Of a DNA stretch of 64,000 nt, positions 1-10,199 are shown piece after piece; position 1 is the first letter of the stretch; each line of letters opens with the position of its first letter. Where the stretch lies: NCBI GenBank assembly GCA_944472135.2, contig OX235266.1:12875925-12939924 (forward strand), written 5' to 3'. Source of the stretch: Trichobilharzia regenti (taxonomy: Eukaryota; Platyhelminthes; Trematoda; Strigeidida; Schistosomatidae). A program made the translations under genes and the position numbers. The notes under the pieces were generated by a model. It searched no databases. It had not been told where the DNA came from and saw only the letters and a program-made list of their open reading frames with translations.

Positions 1-227
1 ATTATGTAGAAGACAGAGCTGAAGCTGTTGGAGGATGATACAAGGCACCATGGAAAAGAATAGTATTTCAGGAATAACTGATTACCCTTTATCATTGTAT
101 AGACTTCTTTGTTAGCATGGATGGAAAGTGACTAGCACGAGGAATCGATGAAGCGCCTCACGTCCTATTTTTAGACCTGTCATCTAAATCCACCTTCATA
201 CACTAGAGAGTATGTAAGTGGTGGAAT

Positions 228-370
228 CCTTAGTGAACCTTGAATCCAGGACCCATCGTTTCAAACGCTATCGGATTACCTGCTAGACGACTTGTGCCGT
301 GAGAGTCACCTCGTTAAAGCATCCACACAAAGAAGTCAACATGTCAACAGGAGCCGAACATTCCAGTCCA
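228..370 (-). repeat. Sm-alpha-type SINE, head fragment
   Basis: On the minus strand this reads as the tRNA-like head of the Sm-alpha SINE: a diverged box-A-like segment (gtcgtctagcagg), then a gcgtttgaaac stretch that is also present in the copies at 18.2 and 27.9 kb. The adjacent 330-370 stretch matches the sequence flanking the 18.6 kb copy (catgtcaac...gaaca). The ribozyme half is missing. It lies in DNA downstream of exon 4 of MEG copy C. Confidence 0.55.
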
Positions 371-694
371 ATCTATGAAAAGAAAGTTCTTATGGCTATT
401 CCTTTTCTATTTTATATATTTGATAGTTTATATTTGAAAAAAAACACTCTTATGAGCGAAATTCCAACTTCTCAGTCTTTATATATTTTGATCACTTTCA
501 AATTGTTGATGCCTGAGTTGTAGAATACTGGTCAGCTGTGGAAGAGGTTGGCCATGCGAATAGTAAACGCACCCTATGAAAGGCGGTATAACTGCTGCTG
601 AAAATTGAAAGGTTAGGTTCGATTATTTGATTTGTCACTTTTCATGACAGACAAAATTTGATTTACCGGAAAAATTGATTTGTTTATAACTTAC

Positions 695-715
695 GTCAAT
701 GTACCCATCCATTTT
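695..715 (-). CDS. MEG copy C exon 4 (21 nt)
   Basis: The minus strand shows a TAG acceptor, 21 nt, then a GTAAGTTATAAAC donor. In frame after exon 3 it completes E and encodes KWMGTL plus AC of the next codon. It has the same size and phase as exon 4 of copies A (56091-56111) and B (33782-33802). Confidence 0.72.
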
Positions 716-3700
716 CTAAATAACAGTTATAATATTACCATTTACTCTTTATGAAAAATGTTGAACTAATAATATGATGGTCGTTAGTATAAAATCTGAA
801 GCATATACTGTTGCGCTCAAAGTAGGCTCCACAATGCTCATCCTTCATCTTCTTTAAAAAACCTCCCAAATGCCTGTAGAAGCCTATTTGAAATTGTGCG
901 CCAGTTTAGATTGCGACTGATAAGGTGGAAATTAGAAGATAAAAACAAATCGAAGTGAAATAAAACCGATGAACTTTGATGCGGAAAGATTAAGTAAGCA
1001 GGCTAAGTGATTCAACCAAACTGGCATAATTTACTAGCTCATTAGTTTTCTAGCCAGTCAGCAGTTATATGACAATGTCACGTGTCAGGTGATCCATAAC
1101 GGAAATCTCAGTGAAGCGTTTGAAGTGAGTAAAGAAGTAAGACGAGGCTGTCTGGCTACTATAACTGGTGGACTGGATTGCGTGGAAGACTGTGCAAAGG
1201 GACTGAAACGACAGGAATACACAGGAATAGCATGATTTATGACTAGTGTCGAAAAAACTCCAAGGTTTGCGGATAAAAAGCTACAAACTGAGAGAAGAGG
1301 CTAGCAGTGGCGACAGGACTCCAGGTGAACATAAAGAATACGGAGGTTATGAAGATAGTCAATCGATAACAACCAACATCAATCACCATCAACGATAGAG
1401 GTTTGATAGAGCTTGGAAGAATTATTTCACCACTGACGAAACAGATGAAGACGTCCAGACCAGCAAGTATCGAAGAGGCAAGATACGCCTTTATCAACGT
1501 GAAACCGATTTGAAAATGTTCTGCACTCAGTATAAAAAACAAGTGTAGTTCAGAAACCTGAAGAACCACAAAGCGTTTTTCCTACTGGCTACTGCAACTT
1601 TTATTAACCACTGCCTCCGCCCTACATTGAATATCAAATTTCCGGCCAGAAAGAAAAAGACACAAGAAACCGTGGAAACAAGTCAAGCAAAAAGTTTATT
1701 ACCCAACAAATATGTAGGAAAAAATGGAGATGGATAGAGCACATGCTGAGAAGACTATCAAATTAAATATTGTGACAGGCCATTGCTCGAATGAAACCTG
1801 AATAAGAAACGACGAGTGAGTCATACAAGGGTAACTTGAAAAAGATTATGGGGGAGAAGTTGACAGCCTATAGCTAATCTCAGGCCCAGCTAAAGACGAC
1901 AGCGACAAACAGAACAAAATGAAGATATGTTGCTGTTGAAGCCCTCCCTATGCTGCATTTCGAACCCAGGGGAGAATTATAATAATAAGCGATTCAAACA
2001 GGCTTTCGATATATTATACATCACGATCATGCGTATAATACTTTATTCAGCAAGAATCTCCGATTCCCGGTAGAAGATATGTACGGCAGCAACTCTAAGA
2101 GTGATATTCTCTAGCTGCCCACTACTTTAGAGCAACAGGAAGGATAGACTTCCACATATATCAGTTTACTTTCTCTTGCAGAGCTAGGTACATAGGTCGT
2201 TCTATGCGGGTCTTATCAAAATGTGTTTGAGAACATCATGCAGCATGGCTGCAAAGAGGAGACACTGGTTCATTCAGAAGCGCTATTACTAAACACCCCA
2301 TCAATACCTGTCACAGAATCTCAACTGACTCATCATCTGGAGTCATTTACAAAGCAAACAAAAATCTACCAAAGGCAGTCAGTGTGTTTCCGACTTCTTT
2401 GTACTGCGGAAGCTCTCTCCGTATGCATTAAAAAGCCGGAGCTATGTGTTCAAAATAAACTAGTCCAGCCTTTTTCAACTACCATGAGCCCAGTTCGGTT
2501 TGTTCCCTTATCCTTCAGTTTTTTTGTTTTGTTCTCTGTGAGTGTAATTTTCTCCCTTTGTCTTCACCCTATTCATAGCAATTTTTTCAGTTATAAAATC
2601 AGTTATTTTAAGTTTTTTTCCATACTCCTCTTGATCACACTTGTAATCCGTTTAGAATAACCGTTTTTTACAGTTGTATTCTAATTCTGGGTAATTTTTT
2701 GTCTCTATGCCTCTAATCTATATTCACACCTCCTAACTTATACTTCAATTCGTTTCCATGCTCATTTTGTTCACACCTGTAATTCGTTCTATCCTTGTGT
2801 CATTAAACCTCTTGTAATTCATATCAAGTTGGAAATAATTATCACCATTTATTCGCCTTTAAAATTATTATTTCTCTAGTTATCAAATATTAATTTTGTA
2901 TACGTTGTAACTATCTTCATTATATATATATATATACAAGTGACTTACTCCCATAGATCCTTAAATTTTGAATCTCTGAATAAGTGGAGTAAAGTGATAT
3001 CGCTTTTATTGATACAAACATGTAGCAAACATGAATATGTTATTTGAAAAGATTTAAGTGCCAAAAGATCATCAATAACAAAACATCTTATGGATTACGG
3101 ACATCATATCGACGCTGTCAAGTCATTCATTATTGTCAGTAGACAAATAAACAAGAAGATTCTTGCAATTGCAGAGGCTTGTTCCATTCGAGTTTATAAA
3201 CCAGGTCTCTGTTTACAAAAGGAGATGGTCGTCACTCTGAATCTACCATGGTAATACGTTTTACTTATTATTCTTTACTTATTATTATTATTCTACATTT
3301 TATTATTATCATCATTATTATTATTCTTGATTCATTTAAAACTATCCTTTATCGGTAGGATTGTCTTATATCTCCCAATGTGATTTCAAAAGTGTATATA
3401 TATTCGTGTATGTAGAGTATTCAGCTGATGAGTATTTTTACCAAAATTTGAAGAACTCATTATATCATCCTGCTTTATTAACCTGAGTTCGACCTCCACG
3501 AGGTAGGGTGCGTACTGATGAACAGTCTGAAACTAGGCTGACGAAACAGCTGTCCAATACTGCCAGTTGGTTTTTCCAACGATGCTTTAACTGATGTCAA
3601 GTCGTGATGAAATCCTCCAGCCTATCAAACAAAATTCCTACAAAAATCAATACTTGATGGATGAAATGAAGTTGAGCACCATGGTAGAATTTATTTACGA

Positions 3701-6700
3701 AAAATTCTCACGTGAACATAGTTTTTTTCAGGGAATTCATTATCCTCTTTAGCCGTACAGTCGCTGTTAAGTACGATATCACCAAGAAAGATGGCAGTAA
3801 CATTATCACAAAAGTGATGAGCTATCAAAAGCACAGTTGTCAATATTACTGAGGGGATGTAAACAGTTGAATAAGCATGTTCTAGTTACATAAAAAGATA
3901 AGTAGTTCAGTGAATGAGTTGTGATCAGGATGCACATAGAAATCAAAGAAAATGTGGTATTGCTTATGAGTTCGAAACAGCAAAGCTCAAGTTGGTAGAA
4001 AATAAAGATGAGATTGTTAACGTGATTTAATAATTTTCTTTTGTGTGCAGAACTCCAGTTGCTTTAACTAAATGGATAAATTGTCAGCAATGCAAAGAAG
4101 GTTGATAAACTCGAGCTACAAATTATTATCGTTATTCTTTTCATTAACTCCTAAAGGAACATGGGGCTTCAGTCGCATGTCTCCACTGCGTCCGACTCTC
4201 TGCTAAAGTTTTCATCGCCTGGCTTCACATATGACTTCATGTTTTCATCTCCTTTTCACATAACCTCCTCAAAGCCACCCTCAGTCTACCAACTCGTCAA
4301 TGACACATGACTTTTGCTACTACCCTATTTCTTGAAAAACGTGTACTGTTGAGAGGGGAAAATGAAGTTGACAGGAAAAGATCCTTGTTGCCGAAATACT
4401 TGTCTTGTTTTTACCAACGCAGTATTCGTGTGATTAGATCCGATGAATCTATCGTTACACAATCATAAAGCGTTAGAATAAAAGCGTCTATTTTGAAGCG
4501 TCATGGAATTTATCTTAACTTTGATCTCTCATACTCTCTCTCCCCCTCCTTATCTATTTGAACATGACCTGGAAAACATTCGCATCTGCCTTTCTGCATG
4601 ACTAATTCAATGTAGTGTGCTTACTTATCAGTCTTATATCTCCCAATGTAATTTCAAAAGTATGTATTTATCCGTGTATGCAGAGTATTCAGCTGATGAG
4701 TATTTTTACAGAAATTTGATGAATTCATTAAATCCTGCTTTATTAACCTTTATTGCTTGTTTTATATACGTCTTTGGAGTCTAACAGTCATACATAGACA
4801 TTTACACTTGTTAATCGCATATCGTAGCATAACTATACACTATCATGAGTGATGTTCATATCAGCGGGTACATTTATGCATCGCACAATGTTGAATTAGA
4901 CTATTCATGCAAACATAATTCTATAGGTAGTCAGATAAAGTTGAGAAAAAAAGTCAATTATCTAAAAAATTTCACGTACGCTTCTCGGCCAAATCTGAGA
5001 CCTGAAAGATTTTCCAAGATGACGAAAAAACAGAAATTAGGATCTTTGTTTAGCTCCGTGTCGTTCTATTCCAATATATGTATATATATATATTAAATGT
5101 CAAGTTTCTGTAGAACTCTTGTAACTTATTCAGAATACTGTTCAATGGAGCACAGACAATTTGTTCTAACAGTACAACTGAGCTTTAAATAATAACTCTG
5201 AAGGATATTTTATCTAAAAATGGATATCTGGAGAAGTTTACCAATAAATACTCTAGAGAAATGAGCCCATGTGAAACTATCCAAACAGTTCCGAAGAAAT
5301 ATATATCAATCGAAGACTCAATAAAGCTATCAAGTGAACTTAAAATGCTGCCAGAGTGATTTGTGTTCCTTAACACCACCATGCAAGTGTTTTCACAATC
5401 TAGGAAAGACCAGTCGCCAATCTTCGACACTTCAAACTGCGTACATCAGCTTGATTGTGTTTTTGGAATGACGACTGTCTACTCGTATGATAGGGCATTT
5501 GCCAAAGTGGTTCAAAACGGCTTAAGTCAAAATGCCAAGAAGTTTAATGAAAAGCATTTGTAGACTACAGACAGGTTATCCACGCTGCCAAGTCATTCGC
5601 TGTTGTCAGCAGACAAACAAACAGGAAGATGCTTCCGATTACGGAAGGTTTTTTTGCTGTTCGGGATAATAAATTCATATCTCGGTGTACAAAAGGAAAT
5701 GTTATTCACTCTGATTCTGCCATTAACTGTTATTATTACTATTATTAACACTTTATTATACGTCTTGCGATCACTATTTCTGATCTACTTGTCATTACCA
5801 TTATCTTAAATCTTTTCAACATTATTATTACTTTTATATTATTCCTTTAAGTTCCCAGAGGAATATAAGGCTTCAAGTCAGATCTTTGAAGTTTCGTTAG
5901 CAGTAGTGTCACACTGGATGTCATTTCTAGCCTCATGCTCAACCTCCCCTCTTTACAGTTCATATTATCACAATAGCGAGGTTTAGGAGTACATCATCCG
6001 TACATCATCAGTCGAACGCCAAACCACAGGCACGGTTGACCAAAACTAAATCACAAAGTTCAAAATTCTTGATATCTTTTTGGTCTTACATGTCTCAATG
6101 GAATTCTAATAGTACATAGGGATATATATATTCCTTCATGCAGAGCATTCAGCTGAAGAGTCCCCCAAGAGTCGATGAATTCATTAAATTCTGCTTTATT
6201 AACTTTCTCTGCCTTATTTTAAATTCATATCAGGAAATAAATGTTTCACATAACATGTCTGTGATAAGGAATACGTAACATGTAATGTATTCACACTTTC
6301 ACACGATATTTAAGCGGTGACGTCCTATAGATCAGGTGATATTGTGCCACGATAGGACATAATTTGTTCAAATCCTATCGTAATCCAACTCATTGTCACC
6401 TCAAATAGCTGCATCATAAAGGTAATGAAAATTCTAGTTAGGAACTAATTTAATAGTTCCACAAGCATTCTAGGTGATCACATCACCATTACACGAATCT
6501 GTAAGTTATATTTGTGGAACTTTCGGTAACGCTACATCGGATCATAAGAACGTTTCCCATGGCAATCTCACCCAGAATTATTTAATTAAGTTATCAAAAC
6601 TAAAGTTATGAAGACGGATGATATATACATATACATATGTTACATTGTTGCGACAACTTACTCGAAGGTGTAACAGGCCGAAGCAATAAGTATGCTAGTA

Positions 6701-6731
6701 GTAGAACGCTGATAATCCACATGTACTTCAT
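695..6731 (-). CDS. Micro-exon gene copy C (5' four exons; runs out of the window)
   Basis: Predicted secreted micro-exon gene, read by homology with copies A and B. Exons in transcript order: 6731-6662 (signal peptide, 70 nt), 5001-4980 (22 nt), 2975-2949 (27 nt), 715-695 (21 nt). Donors are GTAAGT, GTACGT, GTAAGT and GTAAGT; acceptors all end in CAG or TAG after a pyrimidine-rich or AT-rich tract. All junctions are phase 1 or 2 and the frame stays open. It starts MKYMWIISVLLLAYLLLR; the micro-exons then give SLRFGREA, DSKFKDLWE and KWMGTLT. The last two align with copies A and B around a conserved W-x(3)-W/W-x(2)-W core. PLE, RTE and SINE debris fills the introns. Later exons would lie left of the window. 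The MEG gene class is known from schistosomes; I do not know which numbered family this is. Confidence 0.72.
1045..1990 (+). pseudogene. RTE-type (SR2-like) reverse transcriptase, decayed
   Basis: Reading across frames on the plus strand gives fragments typical of the second half of schistosome RTE-clade polyproteins. There is a CQVIHNGNLSEAFEV...VRRGC stretch near 1070-1155 (the VRQGC motif before the RT core), a diverged thumb region, then IEHMLRRLSN near 1735-1765 (canonical WIGHTLRK). It ends with LPMLHFEPRGE near 1945-1975. Stops and frameshifts are frequent, so it cannot be functional. Its end is marked by a TAATAATAA-type tail at about 1980-1990. Confidence 0.7.
2150..2510 (+). pseudogene. 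Penelope-like element, GIY-YIG fragment (beta family)
   Basis: Plus-strand frames give ARYIGRSMRVLSK, a stop, then EH and AAWL, matching the GIY-YIG endonuclease pattern Y-[IV]-G-R-T-x-R-x-L-S-x-R-x-S-E-H of the better copy at 26.3 kb. The C-terminal stretch EALSVCIKKPELCVQNKLVQ (2410-2470) matches the ELCIQKTFVQ end of that copy. Frame breaks make it a pseudogene. It sits in intron 3 of MEG copy C. Confidence 0.7.
2511..2948. other. AT-rich intronic stretch, no feature seen
   Basis: Pyrimidine-rich on the plus strand, with short TA runs near 2920-2936. No codon-like pattern or repeat that I can name. It is intronic if the copy C model is right. Confidence 0.4.
2949..2975 (-). CDS. MEG copy C exon 3 (27 nt)
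   Basis: The minus strand reads ttattcag, 27 nt, gtaagtcac. It completes the A codon and encodes DSKFKDLW. The upstream ctctgaata (acceptor side on the plus strand) is shared with copies A and B, whose exon 3 is also 27 nt. Confidence 0.72.
3060..3260 (+). pseudogene. Penelope-like element, C-terminal fragment (gamma family)
   Basis: One plus frame reads ITKHLMDYGHHIDAVKSF, then ...IAEACSIRVYKPGLCLQKEM, which is the conserved PLE C-terminus (SIAKHL...GHxIxVxxAF...AEAxxIxxxKPxLCxQK). RT and the catalytic part of GIY-YIG are missing. A sibling fragment lies at 5150-5745. Confidence 0.65.
3360..3483 (+). repeat. Dispersed repeat T, copy 1
   Basis: About 120 bp, repeated at 4627-4752 and 6088-6222. 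All share tatctcccaatg, then attcagctgatgagta and ctgctttattaac. It follows PLE-gamma C-terminal fragments at 3.26 and 5.75 kb, so it is probably the PLE-gamma 3' terminal region. Confidence 0.6.
3484..3656 (+). repeat. SINE-B 3' half with hammerhead motif
   Basis: This aligns with the 3' half of the SINE-B units at 25.1-25.7 kb: hammerhead core, then ...ccaacgatg...taactgatgtcaa, then aaatcctcc, then a terminal aaaatcaatacttg. The tRNA-like head is missing. Confidence 0.65.
3508..3565 (+). ncRNA. Hammerhead ribozyme motif with intact catalytic boxes
   Basis: CTGATGA at 3515-3521, GAAA at 3543-3546 and the cleavage triplet GTC at 3552-3554 are all present in the right order. Stem II is CAGTC/GGCTG (5 bp with one G-T). 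Stem III is the very short AC-agct-GT type found in retrozyme and PLE hammerheads. Compared with the 25.1 kb copy, 3 nt (ctg) are missing just before the first box, which weakens helix I. Activity is uncertain. Confidence 0.6.
3660..4130. other. No recognisable feature
   Basis: Intronic in the copy C model. No repeat match inside the window and no convincing reading frame. Confidence 0.35.
4135..4330 (-). repeat. RTE 3'-end fragment
   Basis: The plus sequence (taaaggaacatggggcttcag...ctccactgcg) matches the minus-strand 3' ends of the RTE-type copies at 7.46, 39.65 and 48.87 kb. These all share a variant of ggaacatagggcttca. Only the extreme C-terminus or 3' UTR is present. Confidence 0.55.
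4627..4752 (+). repeat. Dispersed repeat T, copy 2
   Basis: Same family as 3360-3483, with tatctcccaatgtaattt, attcagctgatgagtat and cctgctttattaacc. Confidence 0.6.
4980..5001 (-). CDS. MEG copy C exon 2 (22 nt)
   Basis: The minus strand reads gatctttcag, 22 nt, gtacgtgaaat. It encodes (S)LRFGRE plus GC. It aligns with exon 2 of copy B (22 nt, also a GTACGT donor) and copy A (16 nt). The flanking 4843-4980 also resembles 56519-56650 next to exon 2 of copy A. Confidence 0.68.
5150..5745 (+). pseudogene. Penelope-like element, linker + GIY-YIG fragment (gamma family)
   Basis: Plus frames give ILSKNGYLEKFTNKYSRE (the linker after the RT), then FDTSNCVHQLDCVFG, then ...AFAKVVQNGLSQNAKKFNEK. 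These correspond to the Cys-containing lead-in and the middle of GIY-YIG in the 40.5 kb copy. It ends in the region related to 3060-3260. The YIG motif is destroyed and there are frameshifts. Confidence 0.6.
5835..5990 (-). repeat. RTE 3'-end fragment
   Basis: Plus sequence gttcccagaggaatataagg and aagtttcgttagcag match the 29.8-29.93 kb fragment (aagtttcggtagcag...cctcatgcccaacc). Only non-coding 3' end is present. Confidence 0.5.
6088..6222 (+). repeat. Dispersed repeat T, copy 3
   Basis: Third copy of the 3360-3483 repeat. It diverges in the middle, with cagctgaagagtccccc in place of cagctgatgagtattt. Confidence 0.5.
6223..6661. other. Intron 1 of MEG copy C, proximal part
   Basis: The stretch at 6560-6660 (ttatcaaaac, then short TA runs) aligns with intron 1 of copies A (57.58-57.69 kb) and B (38.22-38.34 kb). 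Nothing else was recognised. Confidence 0.4.
6662..6731 (-). CDS. MEG copy C exon 1 (signal peptide)
   Basis: The minus ATG at 6731-6729 opens 23 codons plus one base, then a GTAAGTTGTC donor. The leader starts MKYMWIISVLLLAYLLLR, with a strongly hydrophobic core and a small-residue end (TPS), as expected for a signal peptide. The related leaders at 38.4 and 57.7 kb support this ATG. Confidence 0.78.
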
Positions 6732-6773
6732 TGTGCTGCCTTACTAATTTAGAATAATTTTTAACGGGATTGC

Positions 6774-6800
6774 TTTATATATATATATATATATATATAT
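6774..6800 (-). promoter_or_regulatory. TATA run upstream of MEG copy C
   Basis: A (TA)n tract begins 43 bp upstream of the exon 1 ATG. Copies A (57803-57813) and B (38470-38488) have TA-rich tracts at comparable distances, so it may serve as the TATA box. It may also be only a microsatellite. Confidence 0.4.
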
Positions 6801-7460
6801 GTGCAGTCTCATCGAATTTTGACGTAGTCAGATGATTCAAATGCATATATACGTCATGTAATTATATAAATTTGTGTGCTATTTTGTTACCTTTCAGGAT
6901 GCATTTTACACGTGTGTGTGCGTGGTTAATTTGATCGACATTGAGCATATAATTTATAGTTATTTTTGCTCTCTGTAAAATTAAACTTAGAATTAAATTA
7001 CAAATCTTTTGTGTATTGTGAAGTTGCTTTTTTTTCGTAGAATGATGAAACATTCCGTTTGTTTGGATCGTGTGTGTGTGTGCGTATTAGCAGTGTAACG
7101 CGCATATTCGAATCAATACTTACTTACTTTTATATAGAAGAAGGGAGGAGAGGTAGGGGTGATCACTTTCCAAACTAGCTAGATACCTCTTGGTCTAGAT
7201 AGTGGTTAGTAAGTAGTTTTCTGTGCGTGTGTGCTACGGTTGCTACACTTTATATGTAATAGCCAACCAGACTTCCACTGTTTGAATCGCGACGAATTTC
7301 TCAATATTTGATTGGCGATTGCAAATACCAACAGGCTTTACCTGCCTGATCCCACTAAAACAGAGAAACTTGAAAACATATTACAAAAGAGGAAAGATCA
7401 TTTAAGATAAAGTTTAGTGTTAGTGTTATAAATGTTTACTCCATCTAGTTATATATTATT
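6801..7460. other. Upstream region of MEG copy C, no gene seen
   Basis: The part near 6805-6900 resembles the upstream regions of copies A and B (gtcagatgat, atttat...gtgttac-like words). The rest has no recognised feature apart from a GT-rich patch near 7070-7082. Confidence 0.4.
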
Positions 7461-8200
7461 ATTACTGTTCCCTTGGGCTCCTAGTGGAAACTAGGGCTTC
7501 AACTGCTTGTCTCCACTTGTTTCTGTCTCTTGATGTACTTTTCACCTGGATTCATGTTAGTAAGTCCATACTGCTTCAACTCTTCTTCACACGATCTCCT
7601 CCATGTGACCCTTGCACTGACGACCACATCCCACTCGCCGCTTCCCATTCTGTCGGGTTCCACTCGAGGGCTTGACGCACGATGTCAGCCAGCGGTCTCC
7701 TCAGCGAGTGTTCAATCCTTCTCCACTTTCTCCTGCATATTTGTTAGGCGATTGGTTCTTGTTTTGTTTCTTCCCATAGTTTCCGTAGTTGCTGATTCCT
7801 TCCGGCCCGGCCATATGATCTTCAGTATAGAGCGAAGACAGTTGTTAGTTGATAAAGGTCTGCAACAGGCTGTTGGAAATATTCTTTGTGACCCGCCCAC
7901 CAAGTTTCGGATCCGTATAGAAGAGCTGACTGACTTGACGTTTGTATTGAAAATCCGACCGAATTTTGTTGTTGATGCTGAGTGACGACGATTTCCAGAT
8001 TGATTTCAGGTTGATGAATGTGTTTCTCGCCTGCCTTCCCGATTCTCGCTCGATTTGACATCCTCGTCCGTTCCGACTGAGTGTAGTTGAGACAATGCTT
8101 CCTGGCTAGATAAGTGAATGAAATAACTTCTTTCAAATCTCTCCAGTGACATGATATAGGCGAATTCAGGAATCCTACATGGCATAAACTGCAATTCAGA
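7461..8200 (-). pseudogene. RTE-type (SR2-like) reverse transcriptase C-terminus, decayed
   Basis: Minus frames give KHIHQPEINLEIVV, then SIQTSSQSALLYGSETW (the S/V-LLYG-x-ETW signature of RTE-clade polyproteins), then RSILKIIWPGR and RTNRLTNMQEKVEKD. This is the C-terminal region following the thumb. Several frameshifts and stops. The copy ends at the plus-strand word ctagtggaaactagggcttca, the 3' UTR shared with the other RTE fragments. Confidence 0.72.
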
Positions 8201-8439
8201 TTTCTGTAGCTTTTATTAATTAGTATTTTACAGTATAAAGTAAAATTATATTTCAATGGCTTACAGACAATGATAGGTTTATTTTGTTTGGTAATATCTC
8301 AAGCAAAATTACCACCCGCGTTCACACCGACTGTTGAAATTGTTTTGTTATTAATTCACTCATTTATGATTCGTACTCATATAAAGACAAACGAGGATGG
8401 CTAAATTCCAAACTGGTTGATTTAACCAACTAATACCAC

Positions 8440-10190
8440 ATATCACCGTCCGAAAAACAAAATATGCTTACCGAGGAGCATAGAGCGGCACTAAGGAGAC
8501 TATGTGAAAATGATGACATCGTCATGTTTAGACCCTAAAAAGGCTCTGAAGTTGTTATAATTAATAAAATTGATTATTATGTACATAAGTTGTTGACAAT
8601 TCTTAACGACTCCGAAAAAAGTTCAGTTGGACAAAACTAAGACGGATGCAACAACGTCATTCTAAAATAAAGTAAAAAAAATGCCTCAAAAAACTACTCA
8701 TCAAGAAACTGATTGACAACAAAACTTACAATGAACTGTAGACAAACGGGTGGATGACTCCCATTTATATACGGTCTACCAAAAATCCATCAGGTCAATG
8801 TGCCTTAAGACCTATATTATCAATGATAAACTCACCATGCCCCAAACTAGCTCGTTGGCTAGTTGATTCATTGGAGGCAATTCCACAGAAGTTTTCAAAT
8901 CATAGCTTGGATGACACATTCCAATTTTCCAAAGAAGTCGATCATGTTGACATATCAAATAAACTAATGGTATCATACGAAGTGACTGTCTTATTTCAAA
9001 ATGTTCCAGTGATGGAAACAATAGATATAATTTGTAAACAAACAGATGTATTGCCATTACCGGAGTCAGAGATGAAACGACTACGAATTCTTTGCAAAAA
9101 AGACATGCAATTTAGATTCAATAAACATTTCTATCGACAAATTGACAAGGGTCGCCATGGGTTCACCTCTAGGACACATTCAAGCAGACTTCTTCATGGG
9201 ATATTTCGAATAGACGCTATTGAGTGACGCTATCAATGAAACAACATACTATGATCGAAACATCGATAATACCTTTCTCGTTTGTAACGATACGGATCAG
9301 GCACCCGTATTATTTGACCGCATAAATGAGGTCCATCCAAACATTAAATTCACCATGGAATACGAACACAACGATAAGTTCGATTTCCTGGATGTAAATG
9401 TAAAAAGACAAAACGCTGGAACGGTCAAAAAGTCCAACTACAGAAAAGAAACTTGGACCGAACTATACCTTCACTACAACAGCTTCTGCCCTATAATCTA
9501 TAAGCAGGATTAGTAAGGAAACTGTACAACAGGGCCAGGAAGTTATGTTCGCCTAACAAGGTAGAAGAAGAATTAAGCTTTGTTGAAAAATGCCTTAGGG
9601 AAAACGGGTATATAAAAGGATTTATCCTAAAGTACGGCTAAGACAAAGATGAGAAAGAGAAGTATTTAACAGTTGAAAAGAAAAAAGTGTTCATTTGCCT
9701 CCCACACAAAGGAGAAATATTATCACAAAAGATTGTTAAGAGAATGAAAGGACCAATAAAGAGATGCTTCCCTGCAGCCAATCTGGTGACACTATACAGT
9801 ACTACATGCTCTATAAGCCAATCGAAACTGCATAAGTACCCTGTTGATGTTACCTCCTGTGGCAGCAAGTACATTAGAAGGACAGAAAGAAGGGCTTCTA
9901 TCTGGTTTTCAGAGCATATTCCAAGAAATGTATGCTTAAAAAAAGCAAATATTTACAAAATGCAATTACCATACACCCACTCTGTGGATACGGGTCATTT
10001 TGTCGAAATTTCAAAATCCTTCAAAATATTAAACATACAAAGGACAGCGGATCTACTACGATTTACTGCTGAAGCAATTGCAATCAAACGTCACAGACCA
10101 AACTTATGCATACAGAAAGAGAGTGTAGTCAATCTCTCAGTCAATCCCTTAGTAACCATATCACTTTCATTACACTGATTACTGATAAAC
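8440..10190 (+). pseudogene. Penelope-like element, near full-length but decayed (delta family)
   Basis: Plus frames in order: LTEEHRAALRRLCENDDIV and VVIINKIDYYVHKLL (8464-8597, RT entry); a fingers/palm stretch with ALRPILSMINSP and KLMVSYEVTVLFQNVPV (8800-9010); QIDKG, frameshift, AMGSPLGHIQADFFMGYFE (about 9138-9210); NIDNTFLVCND where RT motif C (YVDDTF) belongs (near 9262-9290); FDFLDVNV; then the linker and SCGSKYIRRTER...SEHIP (near 9857-9920), the GIY-YIG domain with G changed to R; and the C-terminal HRPNLCIQKE. The catalytic DD is broken and there are at least three frame changes. Confidence 0.8.
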
Positions 10191-10199
10191 ACTAGTGGG

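Noticed and set aside
4845..5096. Plus-strand open frame of 83 codons.
   Set aside because: It overlaps MEG copy C exon 2 on the other strand; the related stretch at 56.5 kb is full of stops in this frame.
7110..7140. Splice donor gtaagtaag on the minus strand upstream of MEG copy C.
   Set aside because: It lies upstream of the leader exon next to a TATATAAAA-like word, with no acceptor or frame that would join it to the gene.
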